Positions 6,801 to 13,327 of a stretch of 17,246 nt of DNA are shown one piece after another. Made by a program: the position numbers and the translations under genes. The notes beneath the pieces were generated by a model. The model saw only the letters and a list, made by a program, of their open reading frames with translations, was not told where the DNA came from and made no database searches. How positions within the stretch are numbered: the stretch's first letter is position 1; every line of letters begins with the position of its first letter. Source of the stretch: Bifidobacteriaceae bacterium (lineage in GTDB: Bacteria; Actinomycetota; Actinomycetes; Actinomycetales; WQXJ01); assembly GCA_031278075.1 (NCBI GenBank), contig JAITLE010000212.1, forward strand, positions 1 to 17,246, given 5' to 3'.

Positions 6801-7845
6801 TCGGGGAGTACACCAACTGTCCGGCCGCGGTGAACGGATAGTAGGCGCCTGGTTCGGTCTGCGCCTCGTCGGCCCACTGTTTGACGGGCCACTGGGAGCC
6901 GCCTAGGGCGTCGGCTTGGACGCGGTCCACAACCGTCCCGCCGGGTTTGACGACCGTCTTGGTGACAACCGTGGTCAAGACCGGCGCCCACACCGTCAGG
7001 GCCTGTGTGGCCGAGCCCACGCCGTTCGCCACACGCGAGGCCAGCGGTGTGGCCACCCGCTGGTAGGAGCCCTCCTCGTACAGGGTGTAGCAGATCTCGG
7101 GGACGTCTTCCACGGCGACGTTCGCGCTGACCTGCTCGCCTTTGATCAGGTGGTGCGAGGTGGCGAGCTGGGCCGCCACCGGTTTCACCCCGGTCGTGGC
7201 GGTGATCGTCTGCGCGCCGCCGACGAAGGACGCGTTCGGGCTGGTGATCGTCAGCGCCGCGGTGAAGCCCGGAGTGTGGTGCGCCGACTCGCGGGGCAAG
7301 GCGCCGGCCATGATCTGGGCCGCCTCTCCGGCCCGGACCAGCCCGAACCAGATCTTCCCCGCCGCCAAGTCGACCTCCACATAGGCGTCTTTCGGGCCCG
7401 CGTGGGCGGCCTCGGCCACGAGTTCGGCGTGCCTGGCCGGGTAGGTGACGGGGACGCCGCTGTGGTAACCGGCCCTGACGAATTGCGAAAGAGACACCAT
7501 CGTCTCGGTGTCCGTGTCGTGGAGGTGGCGGCCGAGCAGCCAGGCGGTCTGGGCGGCGCGGTCTGGGACACTGCCGACCACGGTCCCGCAGACCCGTGTG
7601 GCGTGCGCTTTGTCCAGGCTGTCGGGCGGCTCGGCGCCCGGGTCGACGCACAGCCCATAGGTCCCGTCCACGTCCATGTTCCCCCAGAACGTCGACATCC
7701 CCTGATAGACACCCCATTCGCCGGTCACATATTCGGTCGCCGCGGCGGGGCCAGTCCCCGCCCAGCCGGCGCCCAGAACCAAGACGGCTGCCACCAGGCA
7801 GCGGGCGATCCTCGCCCGAGCACCGGGCGGCGTTGATTGTGACAT
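3832..7845 (-). CDS. Large secreted repeat protein, LAXTG cell-wall anchored, possible thioester adhesin
   Basis: This 1337-residue surface protein has a signal peptide (Arg-rich n-region, hydrophobic 16-29, likely cleavage after AAA36) and a C-terminal sorting signal. The latter is LALTG (1300-1304), a hydrophobic stretch and the tail RRRGAHPTA. LAXTG is the pattern known for class E sortases of high-GC actinobacteria. The N-terminal part (about 37-220) has YGLCVDPG (Cys66) and SQFVRAGYH (Gln121), compatible with a thioester (TED/TQXA-like) adhesin domain; this is inference. Residues about 285-1295 are roughly 140-150-residue Ig-like repeats. The closest pair is 433-574 and 575-717, each carrying DDTVT, DQW, LPTSGR-PVTV and WVWE-RRADQ; a third related copy starts near 718. 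Paired Cys residues in later units may form disulfides. A good Shine-Dalgarno sequence supports the ATG. No sortase gene is in the window. Confidence 0.88.
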   Translation of the reverse strand: MSQSTPPGARARIARCLVAAVLVLGAGWAGTGPAAATEYVTGEWGVYQGMSTFWGNMDVDGTYGLCVDPGAEPPDSLDKAHATRVCGTVVGSVPDRAAQTAWLLGRHLHDTDTETMVSLSQFVRAGYHSGVPVTYPARHAELVAEAAHAGPKDAYVEVDLAAGKIWFGLVRAGEAAQIMAGALPRESAHHTPGFTAALTITSPNASFVGGAQTITATTGVKPVAAQLATSHHLIKGEQVSANVAVEDVPEICYTLYEEGSYQRVATPLASRVANGVGSATQALTVWAPVLTTVVTKTVVKPGGTVVDRVQADALGGSQWPVKQWADEAQTEPGAYYPFTAAGQLVYSPTPPAAASQTLPAGSKVLEGKTTATLTGPGVPATASVQLPADAGSGFYSLRWCLDQADQGASAGFLPDGGPFCDDYHAATERFTVPMRLALSTAVPDSVVAKGDAADDTVTLFLPEAADQWIPGLDGEAVTVKVHGTLYGASKPFVEQADPPAHATPLGQADVAVTLPTSGREPVTVAAPAGFDVSGATHWTWVWEVRRADQTAAVADLIAADAADSFGDPTESGHTPMTLAIGTAVPDQHSAKGQAPDDTVTVSLPDPDDQWIARADGQPATLKARGVFYAGSTSSFTVLEEAPEDALELGSATVDITLPTSGRAPVTVPAPAGFTVPTSQYGTWVWEIRRADQAAEVAELFDNEPRDRFGQRQETHVTQMDLAIRSQVERASLPEPTGDGRVEVCDRVWLEHTSAADLWLNQWGTDEPVRVVVDGALHHAAVPGPEQVADAVPVTARWSLTFAGVGEANAQVVCHPVAYGEYGAYGFTWRIDLMRQPAATQGFLSRGTATPLWLPEETAIVRRTPVVRTAATMWTATAGGAEEIFLTDEIWQVDWPDGPAESDHFGAVEHGSWPGLGPWAADGQTIRVELWRIEGEVTAASCDASNPAARLVAVNESTPAANTWAGALRVSGSRFKAEGGDASYTFVVSWPGDARTEPYRSVCGEASETIKVNRQAPEFSTRLLPAGEAGSAPAAPGLVEVQPGEELTDVLSVVFPDEGARQADLTGWSATWEFHHQVTDGAAPAIVRDALGQGVYEGATCVPETLFAVVSEPAPVEAAGEHASQSVAAPAAPGMVYAVETVRDADGAVVRRGTCGAVAESALVAGPEAAPQIVTAAPARATVGVSVQDLARLTGPFPEGTVVEFWYQATAFVDPTASDLSCAAPDPDSMAGAVWIGQVVLDHAIAAGEVEELLSPPFTVAEPGCTWIKEIAHQPGSGPIVEGRFDVVAERTIWSPAPPRLALTGAETRGPVVAGAAAVGLGAGLLALARRRGAHPTA
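5692..6549 (-). repeat. Tandem protein-domain repeats (two closest copies)
   Basis: Codons 433-574 and 575-717 of the surface protein encode two units of about 142 residues each. They share DDTVT, DQWI, LPTSGR, PVTV-APAGF and WVWE-RRADQ in the same order. The unit after them (from about residue 718) begins with QMDLAI and is more diverged. Such arrays usually form the stalk that lifts an N-terminal adhesive domain from the wall. Confidence 0.75.
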
Positions 7846-7850
7846 GTGAT

Positions 7851-7857
7851 TTCCTTC
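7851..7857 (-). promoter_or_regulatory. Shine-Dalgarno sequence of the surface-protein gene
   Basis: On the minus strand GAAGGAA lies five bases before the ATG at 7845. Unlike most transcription-unit starts in this window, this gene has a leader with a ribosome-binding site. Confidence 0.75.
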
Positions 7858-8185
7858 GCGGGTTCGCTGACTCGTGACCGCCGCGCTGGGCCGGGGCGGA
7901 GCGATCGTTGACCCCCCGATCCTTCACCGCGCGCACCCCGCGCGTCTGACCGCCGCGGCCTGACCTGTGGATCGGTGAAACTACGCAGCCGCACCGCCCC
8001 CACCAGCCCGCTCAGCCCTCCGCTCAGCCCCCGTTCTGCCGCACGATAGGCCCCGGCCAGCCCCCCGGCCAGAACCCCCGCCAGCCCCCGGCCAGCCCCC
8101 CGGCCAGCCCCCCGATCAGCCCCCGGCCAGAACCCCGGCCAGCCCCCCGCTCAGCCCTCGGCCAGCACCCCGATCAGCCCCCCGC
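7858..8185. other. Intergenic region between dus and the surface-protein gene
   Basis: No gene is supported. The left half (7858-8000) is ordinary GC-rich leader sequence. It holds a self-complementary CGCGCG pair (7928-7933 and 7939-7944) and a TAGTTT hexamer on the minus strand (7978-7983), the only -10-like box seen upstream of the surface gene. That box would give a leader of about 130 nt; this is weak evidence. The right half is the 12-bp tandem array described separately. Both flanking genes point left, so this is the 3' region of glyS-dus and the 5' region of the surface gene. Confidence 0.6.
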
Positions 8186-8198
8186 TCAGCCCCCCGCC
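8058..8198. repeat. 12-bp tandem repeat array (CAGCCCCCCGGC)
   Basis: Twelve consecutive units of 11-12 bp fit the consensus CAGCCCCCCGGC, with variants ending GAT, GCT or GCC and a few CAGAACCCC units. Less perfect units continue from about 8004 to 8036. On the minus strand this reads GCCGGGGGGCTG, so the dus transcript would carry a run of G4-G6 tracts. The last unit contains most of the dus stop codon (8186-8188). The mixed 11/12-bp lengths break any reading frame, so the array is not coding. Confidence 0.9.
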
Positions 8199-9409
8199 AC
8201 ATCCAATTCCGCGGCGCCCAAGGCCGCGAGCTGCGCGGCGTCGCAGGTCCGCGTCTCCAGCCAGCCGTCCGGCAACGCCGGCCGGCGCGCCGCGCCGGCC
8301 CGTCCCCTAGCCCCGCCGGCGGCCGGTCCCGGGTGGGGCGCGGCCGGATCCAACAGGGCCAACAGCTCGTCGAGCTCCGCCAAGGACCCGACCAAATGCG
8401 CCCGAGCCCTGAACTCCCCGCCCACCGGGTAACCCCTCAGATACCAGGACATGTGCCCCCGCAGCTCACGCAACCCCGCCGCCTCACACCCACGATGCTC
8501 CACCAGCAGGGCGGCGTGCCGCCGCACCACGTCGATCACGAACCCCAAAGCGGGCCGCAGCCGCTCCGCCGAACCCTGCGCCGCGCACGCCAGGTCCTGG
8601 AACAGCCACGGCCGCCCAAGGCAACCCCGGCCCACCACCACCCCGTCGCAGCCGGTCTCGCGGAACAGCCGCACGGCATCGTCCGCTTCGAAGACGTCTC
8701 CGTTGCCGAGCACGGGGATCGTCTTGACCTCCCGTTTCAGCTGGGCGATGAGCGACCAGTCAGCCTTGCCGGAGTAGTGCTGCGCCGCTGTGCGCGCGTG
8801 CAGCGCGACCGCCGCGGCGCCTTCCTGTTCCGCGGCGAGCCCCGCGTCGAGGAACGTCAGGCGCGTCGCGTCGATCCCGGCGCGCAGTTTCACCGTCACC
8901 GGCGCCTGACCCGCCGCCGCGACGGCCGCGCCGACGATCCGCCGGTACAGGTCCAGCTTCCAGGGCAGCGCCGCCCCGCCACCGCGCCTGGTCACTTTGG
9001 GCGCCGGGCAGCCGAAGTTCAGGTCGATGTGGTCGGCCAGATCCCGTTCGCGGACGAGCCGGACCGCGGCCGCCACCGTCGCCGGGTCCACGCCGTAGAG
9101 CTGCGCCGACCGCGGCCGCTCCGCCGGGTCCTGCCGCAGCATCCGCTCCGTCCGTTCGCCGCCGGCCAACAGCGCCCGGCTCGTCACCATCTCGCTGACG
9201 AACAGCCCAGGCCCGAACGATCGGCACAGCAGCCGGTACGCCGCGTTCGTCACGCCGGCCATGGGCGCCAAGACCACGGGAGCGGGCGCGACTAGCCGGC
9301 CCAGGCGCAGTTCGCCGGGCCAGTCACGCCCCGCCGCACGATTCCGACCGGTCCCGTCGGGCTCGTCCGCCCGGCCCCGGGCCGTCCGCGCCGCGAGGTC
9401 CTCGCTCAC
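8186..9409 (-). CDS. dus: tRNA-dihydrouridine synthase (DusB-like)
   Basis: This 407-residue flavoprotein reduces specific uridines in tRNA to dihydrouridine using FMN and NAD(P)H. The FMN-barrel start PVVLAPMAGVTN (44-55), the catalytic Cys134 in LNFGCPAPKV followed by RRGGGAAL, VKLRAGID (173-180), the H-R-T-A-Q-Y-G-DW block and the late VVVGRGCLGRPW motif are all present in family order. The GTG start lies in a GTGA overlap with the glyS stop, so translation is probably coupled. About 30 charged residues precede the barrel. The C-terminus after about residue 350 is Pro/Ala/Gly-rich, and the stop lies inside the 12-bp repeat array, so the tail may have been reshaped by repeat expansion. It could also be named dusB. 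Confidence 0.9.
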   Translation of the reverse strand: MSEDLAARTARGRADEPDGTGRNRAAGRDWPGELRLGRLVAPAPVVLAPMAGVTNAAYRLLCRSFGPGLFVSEMVTSRALLAGGERTERMLRQDPAERPRSAQLYGVDPATVAAAVRLVRERDLADHIDLNFGCPAPKVTRRGGGAALPWKLDLYRRIVGAAVAAAGQAPVTVKLRAGIDATRLTFLDAGLAAEQEGAAAVALHARTAAQHYSGKADWSLIAQLKREVKTIPVLGNGDVFEADDAVRLFRETGCDGVVVGRGCLGRPWLFQDLACAAQGSAERLRPALGFVIDVVRRHAALLVEHRGCEAAGLRELRGHMSWYLRGYPVGGEFRARAHLVGSLAELDELLALLDPAAPHPGPAAGGARGRAGAARRPALPDGWLETRTCDAAQLAALGAAELDVAGG

Positions 9410-10791
9410 GCCCCCACGAGCAGGCCGGCCAGCCGCTCAGCGACTTGGCCGATCCCGATCCGTTCCTGGGCCATCGAGTCGCGGGCCCGGACGGTGACGG
9501 CCTGGTCCTCCAACGTGTCGAAGTCGATCGTGACGCACAGCGGGGTGCCGATCTCATCTTGGCGGCGGTAACGCCGCCCGATCGCGCCCGCGTCATCGAA
9601 GTCGATGTTCCAATGTTTGCGCAGCTCAGCCGCGAGGTCACGCGCCTTGGGCGAGAGTTCGGGGTGCCGCGAGAGCGGGAGCACGGCGGCCTTGACGGGC
9701 GCCAGGCGCGGATCGAGCCTCAGCACGACGCGGCGGTCCACCCCGCCTTTGGTGTTCGGCGCGCTGTCTTCGCTGTACGCGTCCACCAGGAACGCCATGA
9801 CGGAGCGGGACAGCCCTGCGGCCGGCTCGATCACGTACGGCGTGTACCGCGTGCCGCTGGCTTGGTCGAACACCGACAGATCCTGCCCAGAGCGCGCCGC
9901 GTGGGTGGTCAGGTCGAAGTCGGTCCGGTTGGCGATCCCCTCCAATTCGCCCCATTCGCTCCCCTGGAACAAGAAGCGATATTCGATGTCGACCGTCCTC
10001 TTCGAGTAGTGCGACAGCTTCTCCTTCGGATGTTCGTAGTGACGCAGGTTCTCTGGCCGGATGCCCAGGTCGACGTACCATTCCGTGCGCCGGTCGATCC
10101 AATACTGGTGCCACTCCTCGTCGGTTCCTGGGACCACGAAGAACTCCATCTCCATCTGCTCGAACTCGCGGGTGCGGAATATGAAGTTGCCGGGCGTGAT
10201 CTCATTCCTGAACGACTTGCCGACTTGACCGATCCCGAAGGGCGGCTTTTTGCGCGACGACGCGAGGACGTTCGAGAAGTTCACGAAGATGCCCTGGGCG
10301 GTCTCGGGCCTCAGGTAATGCAGCCCCTTCTCGTCTTCGACGGGTCCCAGGTAAGTGCGCAACAGGCCCGAGAACTGCCGTGGCTCGGTCCATTGGCCGC
10401 GGGCGCCGCAGGCGGGGCAGGGCAGGCCCGCCAGACCACCTTCGGGGGCGTGGCCCTTCCGTTCAGCGAACTCCTCCAGCAGCGTGTCCTCGCGGAAGCG
10501 CTTGTGGCAGTTGGTGCATTCGATCAGGGGGTCGGTGAACACCGCGACGTGCCCGGACGCATCCCACACCGCCCGCGGCAGGATCACCGAGGAGTCGAGT
10601 CCGACGACGTCTTCGCGGGACGTCACCATAGCCTGCCACCACTGGCGTTTGATGTTCTCTTTGAGCTCAACCCCGAGTGGGCCGTAGTCCCAGGCGGATC
10701 TGGTGCCGCCGTAGATCTCGCCGCACGGGTACACCAGGCCGCGCCGCTTGGCGAGGGAGATGACCTGGTCGATAACGGGGGTTTGAGCCAT
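9406..10791 (-). CDS. glyS: Glycyl-tRNA synthetase (dimeric, class II)
   Basis: Charges tRNA-Gly with glycine in the cytosol. About 461 residues, the usual size for the bacterial alpha2 enzyme. Visible features, numbered from the ATG: the N-terminal LVYPCGEIYGG and WDYGPLGVELK blocks, a Cys4 pair (CTNC at 92-95, CPAC at 125-128) likely binding zinc, LRPETAQGIFVNF (160-172), class II motif 2 FRNEI...F-RTREFEQMEMEFF (194-218), and a motif 3-like EPAAGLSRSVMAFL. A GTG further upstream (10824) is in frame, but it is rejected because conserved sequence begins right after the ATG. A TAGGCT box also lies eight bases upstream of this ATG. It forms an operon with dus and is divergent from the zinc operon. 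It is also known as glyQS or glyRS. Confidence 0.95.
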   Translation of the reverse strand: MAQTPVIDQVISLAKRRGLVYPCGEIYGGTRSAWDYGPLGVELKENIKRQWWQAMVTSREDVVGLDSSVILPRAVWDASGHVAVFTDPLIECTNCHKRFREDTLLEEFAERKGHAPEGGLAGLPCPACGARGQWTEPRQFSGLLRTYLGPVEDEKGLHYLRPETAQGIFVNFSNVLASSRKKPPFGIGQVGKSFRNEITPGNFIFRTREFEQMEMEFFVVPGTDEEWHQYWIDRRTEWYVDLGIRPENLRHYEHPKEKLSHYSKRTVDIEYRFLFQGSEWGELEGIANRTDFDLTTHAARSGQDLSVFDQASGTRYTPYVIEPAAGLSRSVMAFLVDAYSEDSAPNTKGGVDRRVVLRLDPRLAPVKAAVLPLSRHPELSPKARDLAAELRKHWNIDFDDAGAIGRRYRRQDEIGTPLCVTIDFDTLEDQAVTVRARDSMAQERIGIGQVAERLAGLLVGA

Positions 10792-10799
10792 GGGAGGTA

Positions 10800-10805
10800 A
10801 GCCTA
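10800..10805 (-). promoter_or_regulatory. -10 box of glyS (TAGGCT)
   Basis: On the minus strand TAGGCT ends eight bases before the glyS ATG at 10791, with no Shine-Dalgarno sequence between. This suggests a leaderless or nearly leaderless transcript. No good -35 hexamer is visible. Confidence 0.4.
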
Positions 10806-10811
10806 ATGGAT

Positions 10812-10838
10812 TTGACCCGCGCACCTAGCAAATATGAT
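10812..10838 (+). promoter_or_regulatory. znuA promoter (TTGACC - 15 bp - TATGAT)
   Basis: TTGACC (10812-10817) and TATGAT (10833-10838) are close matches to sigma70-type -35 and -10 elements, with a slightly short 15-bp spacer. The -10 box ends ten bases before the ATG at 10849, so the mRNA should be leaderless or have a leader of a few bases. Confidence 0.65.
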
Positions 10839-10849
10839 AATCATTCTTA
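10835..10849. promoter_or_regulatory. Putative Zur operator
   Basis: TGATAAT-C-ATTCTTA is a 7-1-7 imperfect palindrome (five of seven arm positions pair, and the next outer pair also matches). It resembles the Fur/Zur-family box TGATAATNATTATCA. It covers the znuA -10 box and the predicted transcription start, so a bound repressor would block initiation. The operon's last gene is a Zur homologue. It also lies just upstream of where the divergent glyS -35 would be. Confidence 0.65.
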
Positions 10850-11715
10850 TGAGGTCACCGTTCGCCGCCTTGGCGGCCCTTGCCGCCTGCGCCCTGCCCC
10901 TCGCGGGCTGCGGCGCCCCGGCCACACCCGCGCCCGCCACGGACGGCGGGATCAGGATCGTCGCATCCTTCTACCCGCTCCAGTGGCTCGCGGGCCGCGT
11001 CGCCGGCGATGGCGTGGATGTGGCCAGCCTAACCCCCAAGGGCGCCGAACCACACGACTCGGAGCTGGAGATCTCCCAGGTCTCAGCCCTCGGGGACGCG
11101 GACCTGCTCGTCACGCTCACCGGATTCCAGGCCGCGGTCGACGCGGCGGTCGAGGCCAACCCCCCGAAGCGCCTCCTCGACGTGGGGCCGATCGTGGGCC
11201 TAGAGGGCGAGGACCCGCACTTCTGGCTCGACCCGACCCGCCTCGCCAAGGCCGCGGCCCCGATCGCTGAAGCCCTCGGCCTCGCAGACGCGGCCGGGGC
11301 GGCCGGCTATGAGGAACGCGCCGCCGCCGTCGCCGAGGAGCTCGCGCGACTCGACGCCGAGTTGGCCGCCGGCCTCGCCCCCTTCGCCGACGCGTACCTC
11401 GTCACCACCCACGCCGCCTTCAACTACTTCGCAGAGCGCTACGGCCTGAACCAGGTCGCCGTGGCCGGAATCGACCCAGAGGCCGAACCGACCCCAGCCC
11501 GCCTGACGGAGGTCAAACGCCAACTGGAAGGCAAACCCGTCAAGACCGTCTACTTCGAGGAATACGCCTCCCCGAAGACCGCTGAGGCCCTCGCCGCCGA
11601 CCTCGGGCTCGCCACCGGCCGCCTCAACCCCATCGAGACCGACGAATCCGGCGACTACCTCGCCGCGATGCGGCAGAACCTCTCCGAACTGGTCCAGGGC
11701 CTGGTGCGGCCTTGA
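10849..11715 (+). CDS. znuA: Zinc ABC transporter substrate-binding lipoprotein
   Basis: This 288-residue cluster A-I metal-binding lipoprotein captures Zn2+ outside the membrane and delivers it to ZnuB. Its signal peptide is short and ends in the lipobox LAGC (Cys21). Candidate ligands are His69 (AEPHDSE), His124 (DPHFWLDP), His188 (VTTHAAFNYFAERYG) and an acidic residue in TDESGDYLAAM (266-269), the usual three-His plus one-acid arrangement. The His-rich loop of enterobacterial ZnuA is absent. The ATG at 10849 is preferred over the in-frame ATG at 10834, because the latter lies inside the -10 box and operator and would put MIIIL before the signal peptide. It is the first gene of a four-gene operon. 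Manganese is a possible alternative substrate, but the Zur partner argues for zinc. Confidence 0.9.
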   Translation: MRSPFAALAALAACALPLAGCGAPATPAPATDGGIRIVASFYPLQWLAGRVAGDGVDVASLTPKGAEPHDSELEISQVSALGDADLLVTLTGFQAAVDAAVEANPPKRLLDVGPIVGLEGEDPHFWLDPTRLAKAAAPIAEALGLADAAGAAGYEERAAAVAEELARLDAELAAGLAPFADAYLVTTHAAFNYFAERYGLNQVAVAGIDPEAEPTPARLTEVKRQLEGKPVKTVYFEEYASPKTAEALAADLGLATGRLNPIETDESGDYLAAMRQNLSELVQGLVRP

Positions 11716-12461
11716 CCCCGGTCGCGTCCACGACCCGCCTGAACGTCGCCCTCGGGGGCAACCCCGTCCTGTTCGACGTCACAGTCGCGATCGCCCCAGG
11801 CGAGGCGGTGGCGCTCCTCGGCGCGAACGGCTCAGGCAAGTCGACCCTGGTCAAAGCCCTGCTCGGGTTGACGCCGCCCGCCAGCGGCGCGGTCGCCCTG
11901 TTCGGCGAGCCGCCGGGCCGCCGCGTGCCGTGGGCCAAGATCGCCTACGTCCCCCAGGACTCGCCCGCCGGCTCCGGCGTGCCCGCGTCGGCGTTGGAGC
12001 TGGTCGTGGCCGCTCAGCTGACGGGTGGACGGCCGTGGCCGCCCGCCGGCGCGCGGGCGCGGGCGTTGGCGGCGCTGGAGTCCGTCGGCCTGAGCGATCG
12101 CGCCAAGGACCCCGTCGCCCACCTGTCCGGCGGGCAGCGCCGCCGCGTCCTCCTGGCGCGCGCCCTCGCGCGCCGTCCGGAGCTGCTGATCATGGACGAA
12201 CCGCTCGCCGGAGTGGACGCCGCCTCAGCTGAGGCGCTGGTCGCCGCCCTGCGCGCGGCGAGCGGGACGACTTCCTTGGTCGTCCTGCACGAGCCGGGAC
12301 CGTTCGCGTCCTACTTGACGCGCGGGATCGTGCTGCGAGGCGGACGCGTCCACGCGGATGGTCCGCTGGCCGATGTCGCCCCGCAAGCCCCAGCCGATCC
12401 CCACCACGACGCGCCACACGTCGGGCGCTCGCAGGCGCCGCGGCTGGAGGTCCGCCCATGA
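11712..12461 (+). CDS. znuC: Zinc ABC transporter ATP-binding protein
   Basis: This 249-residue ATPase powers zinc import through ZnuB. All motifs are intact: Walker A GANGSGKST (37-45), Q-loop Gln82 (YVPQD), signature LSGGQRRR (138-145), Walker B LLIMDEP (158-164), D-loop AGVDA and switch His193 (VVLHEP). The TTG start lies in a TTGA overlap with the znuA stop. It is a rare start codon, but the only one that fits the 4-nt coupling and the beginning of the ABC fold. Residues after about 215 are a His/Pro-rich tail, seen in other zinc ATPases. Confidence 0.92.
   Translation: MTPVASTTRLNVALGGNPVLFDVTVAIAPGEAVALLGANGSGKSTLVKALLGLTPPASGAVALFGEPPGRRVPWAKIAYVPQDSPAGSGVPASALELVVAAQLTGGRPWPPAGARARALAALESVGLSDRAKDPVAHLSGGQRRRVLLARALARRPELLIMDEPLAGVDAASAEALVAALRAASGTTSLVVLHEPGPFASYLTRGIVLRGGRVHADGPLADVAPQAPADPHHDAPHVGRSQAPRLEVRP
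12446..12450 (+). promoter_or_regulatory. Shine-Dalgarno sequence of znuB
   Basis: GGAGG lies seven bases before the ATG at 12458, within the end of znuC, and confirms the znuB start. Confidence 0.7.
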
Positions 12462-13327
12462 GCGAATACTGGGAGCATTGGGCGCGAGCGCTCAGCGACC
12501 CCTTGATGCAGCGGGCCCTGGCGGTGGCGCTGCTGGTCGGCGCGGCCGCGCCGGTGATCGGGACGTTCCTGGTGCAGCGGCGGCTCGCGTTGCTCGGCGA
12601 CGGGATCGGCCACGTCGCGCTCACCGGCGTGGCGCTGGGCTGGCTGATCGGCGCCGGGCTGGGGCTCGCCCCGGGAGCGCTGGCGATACCTGGCGCGGTG
12701 GTCGCGTCCGTGGTCGGGGCGGTGGTCATAGAAGTGGTCCGAGCCTCCGGCCGGACATCAGGGGACCTGGCGTTGGCGCTGATGTTCTACGGCGGGATCG
12801 CCGGCGGCGCCGCGCTGATCAAGGTGGCCGGCGGCACGTCGGCGACCCTCGTGGCGTACTTGTTCGGGTCTCTCGCCACCTTGTCGGCCGCGGATGTCGT
12901 GACCACGGTCGCGCTCGCCGCGTTGATCCTCGCGGCGGCTCTCGCGGGCCGTTGGGCGCTGTTCGCGGCCGGCGCGGACGAGCCGTTCGCCCGCGCTTGC
13001 GGCATCCCGACCCGCCTGTGGAACGTGGTCGGCGCCGCTTTGGCCGCGCTCACGGTGACGCTCGCCATGCGGGTGGTCGGTTTGCTGCTGGTCAGCGCTT
13101 TGATGATCGTGCCCGTGGCCATCACACAACTCGGCGCGCGATCTTTCAGCCGCACGATGGCGTCCGCGGCGTTGGTCGGCGCCCTCGCCGGGGCGTCAGG
13201 CCTGTTCGTGGCGTATTGGTACGACTTGCCGCCTGGGGCCACAATTGTTGTGCTCGCCATCGCCGTCTACGCGGTGGCGGCCCTCGCCAAGCCCGTCGTC
13301 GACAAACTGAGGAGCGCCACACCGTGA
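12458..13327 (+). CDS. znuB: Zinc ABC transporter permease (ABC-3 family)
   Basis: This 289-residue membrane subunit of the zinc importer has about eight hydrophobic segments. Family blocks are visible: FLVQRRLALLGDGIGHVALTGVALG near 37-61, the central GDLALALMFYGGIAGGAALI, AYLFGSL, and MRVVGLLLVSALMIVPVA near 208-225, which is typical of the ABC-3 fold. The ATG start lies in an ATGA overlap with znuC and is supported by GGAGG seven bases upstream. It is followed by zur with a GTGA overlap. Confidence 0.93.
   Translation: MSEYWEHWARALSDPLMQRALAVALLVGAAAPVIGTFLVQRRLALLGDGIGHVALTGVALGWLIGAGLGLAPGALAIPGAVVASVVGAVVIEVVRASGRTSGDLALALMFYGGIAGGAALIKVAGGTSATLVAYLFGSLATLSAADVVTTVALAALILAAALAGRWALFAAGADEPFARACGIPTRLWNVVGAALAALTVTLAMRVVGLLLVSALMIVPVAITQLGARSFSRTMASAALVGALAGASGLFVAYWYDLPPGATIVVLAIAVYAVAALAKPVVDKLRSATP
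13310..13314 (+). promoter_or_regulatory. Shine-Dalgarno sequence deciding the zur start
   Basis: AGGAG lies nine bases before the GTG at 13324. It supports a 128-residue zur product and rules out a much longer upstream extension of the same frame. Confidence 0.7.

Noticed and set aside
6680..7936. Minus-strand frame of 418 residues overlapping the surface protein
   Set aside because: Arg/Gly-rich composition typical of a shifted frame. The surface-protein frame has the signal peptide and repeats.
8058..8185. Coding extension of dus through the repeat array
   Set aside because: The stop at 8186-8188 is in frame, and mixed 11/12-bp units would break any downstream frame.
8004..8198. CRISPR array
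   Set aside because: The units are directly adjacent 11-12-bp repeats without spacers, and no cas genes are present.
9445..10800. Long + strand frame antisense to glyS (451 residues)
   Set aside because: It is a GC-driven shadow of the glyS codon pattern, with no recognisable domain.
10792..10824. GTG at 10824 as the glyS start
   Set aside because: The added residues are not conserved-looking and run through the predicted -10 box. The ATG at 10791 starts right before the family sequence.
10834..10848. ATG at 10834 as the znuA start
   Set aside because: It lies inside the TATGAT -10 box and the operator, and would add MIIIL before a complete lipoprotein signal peptide.
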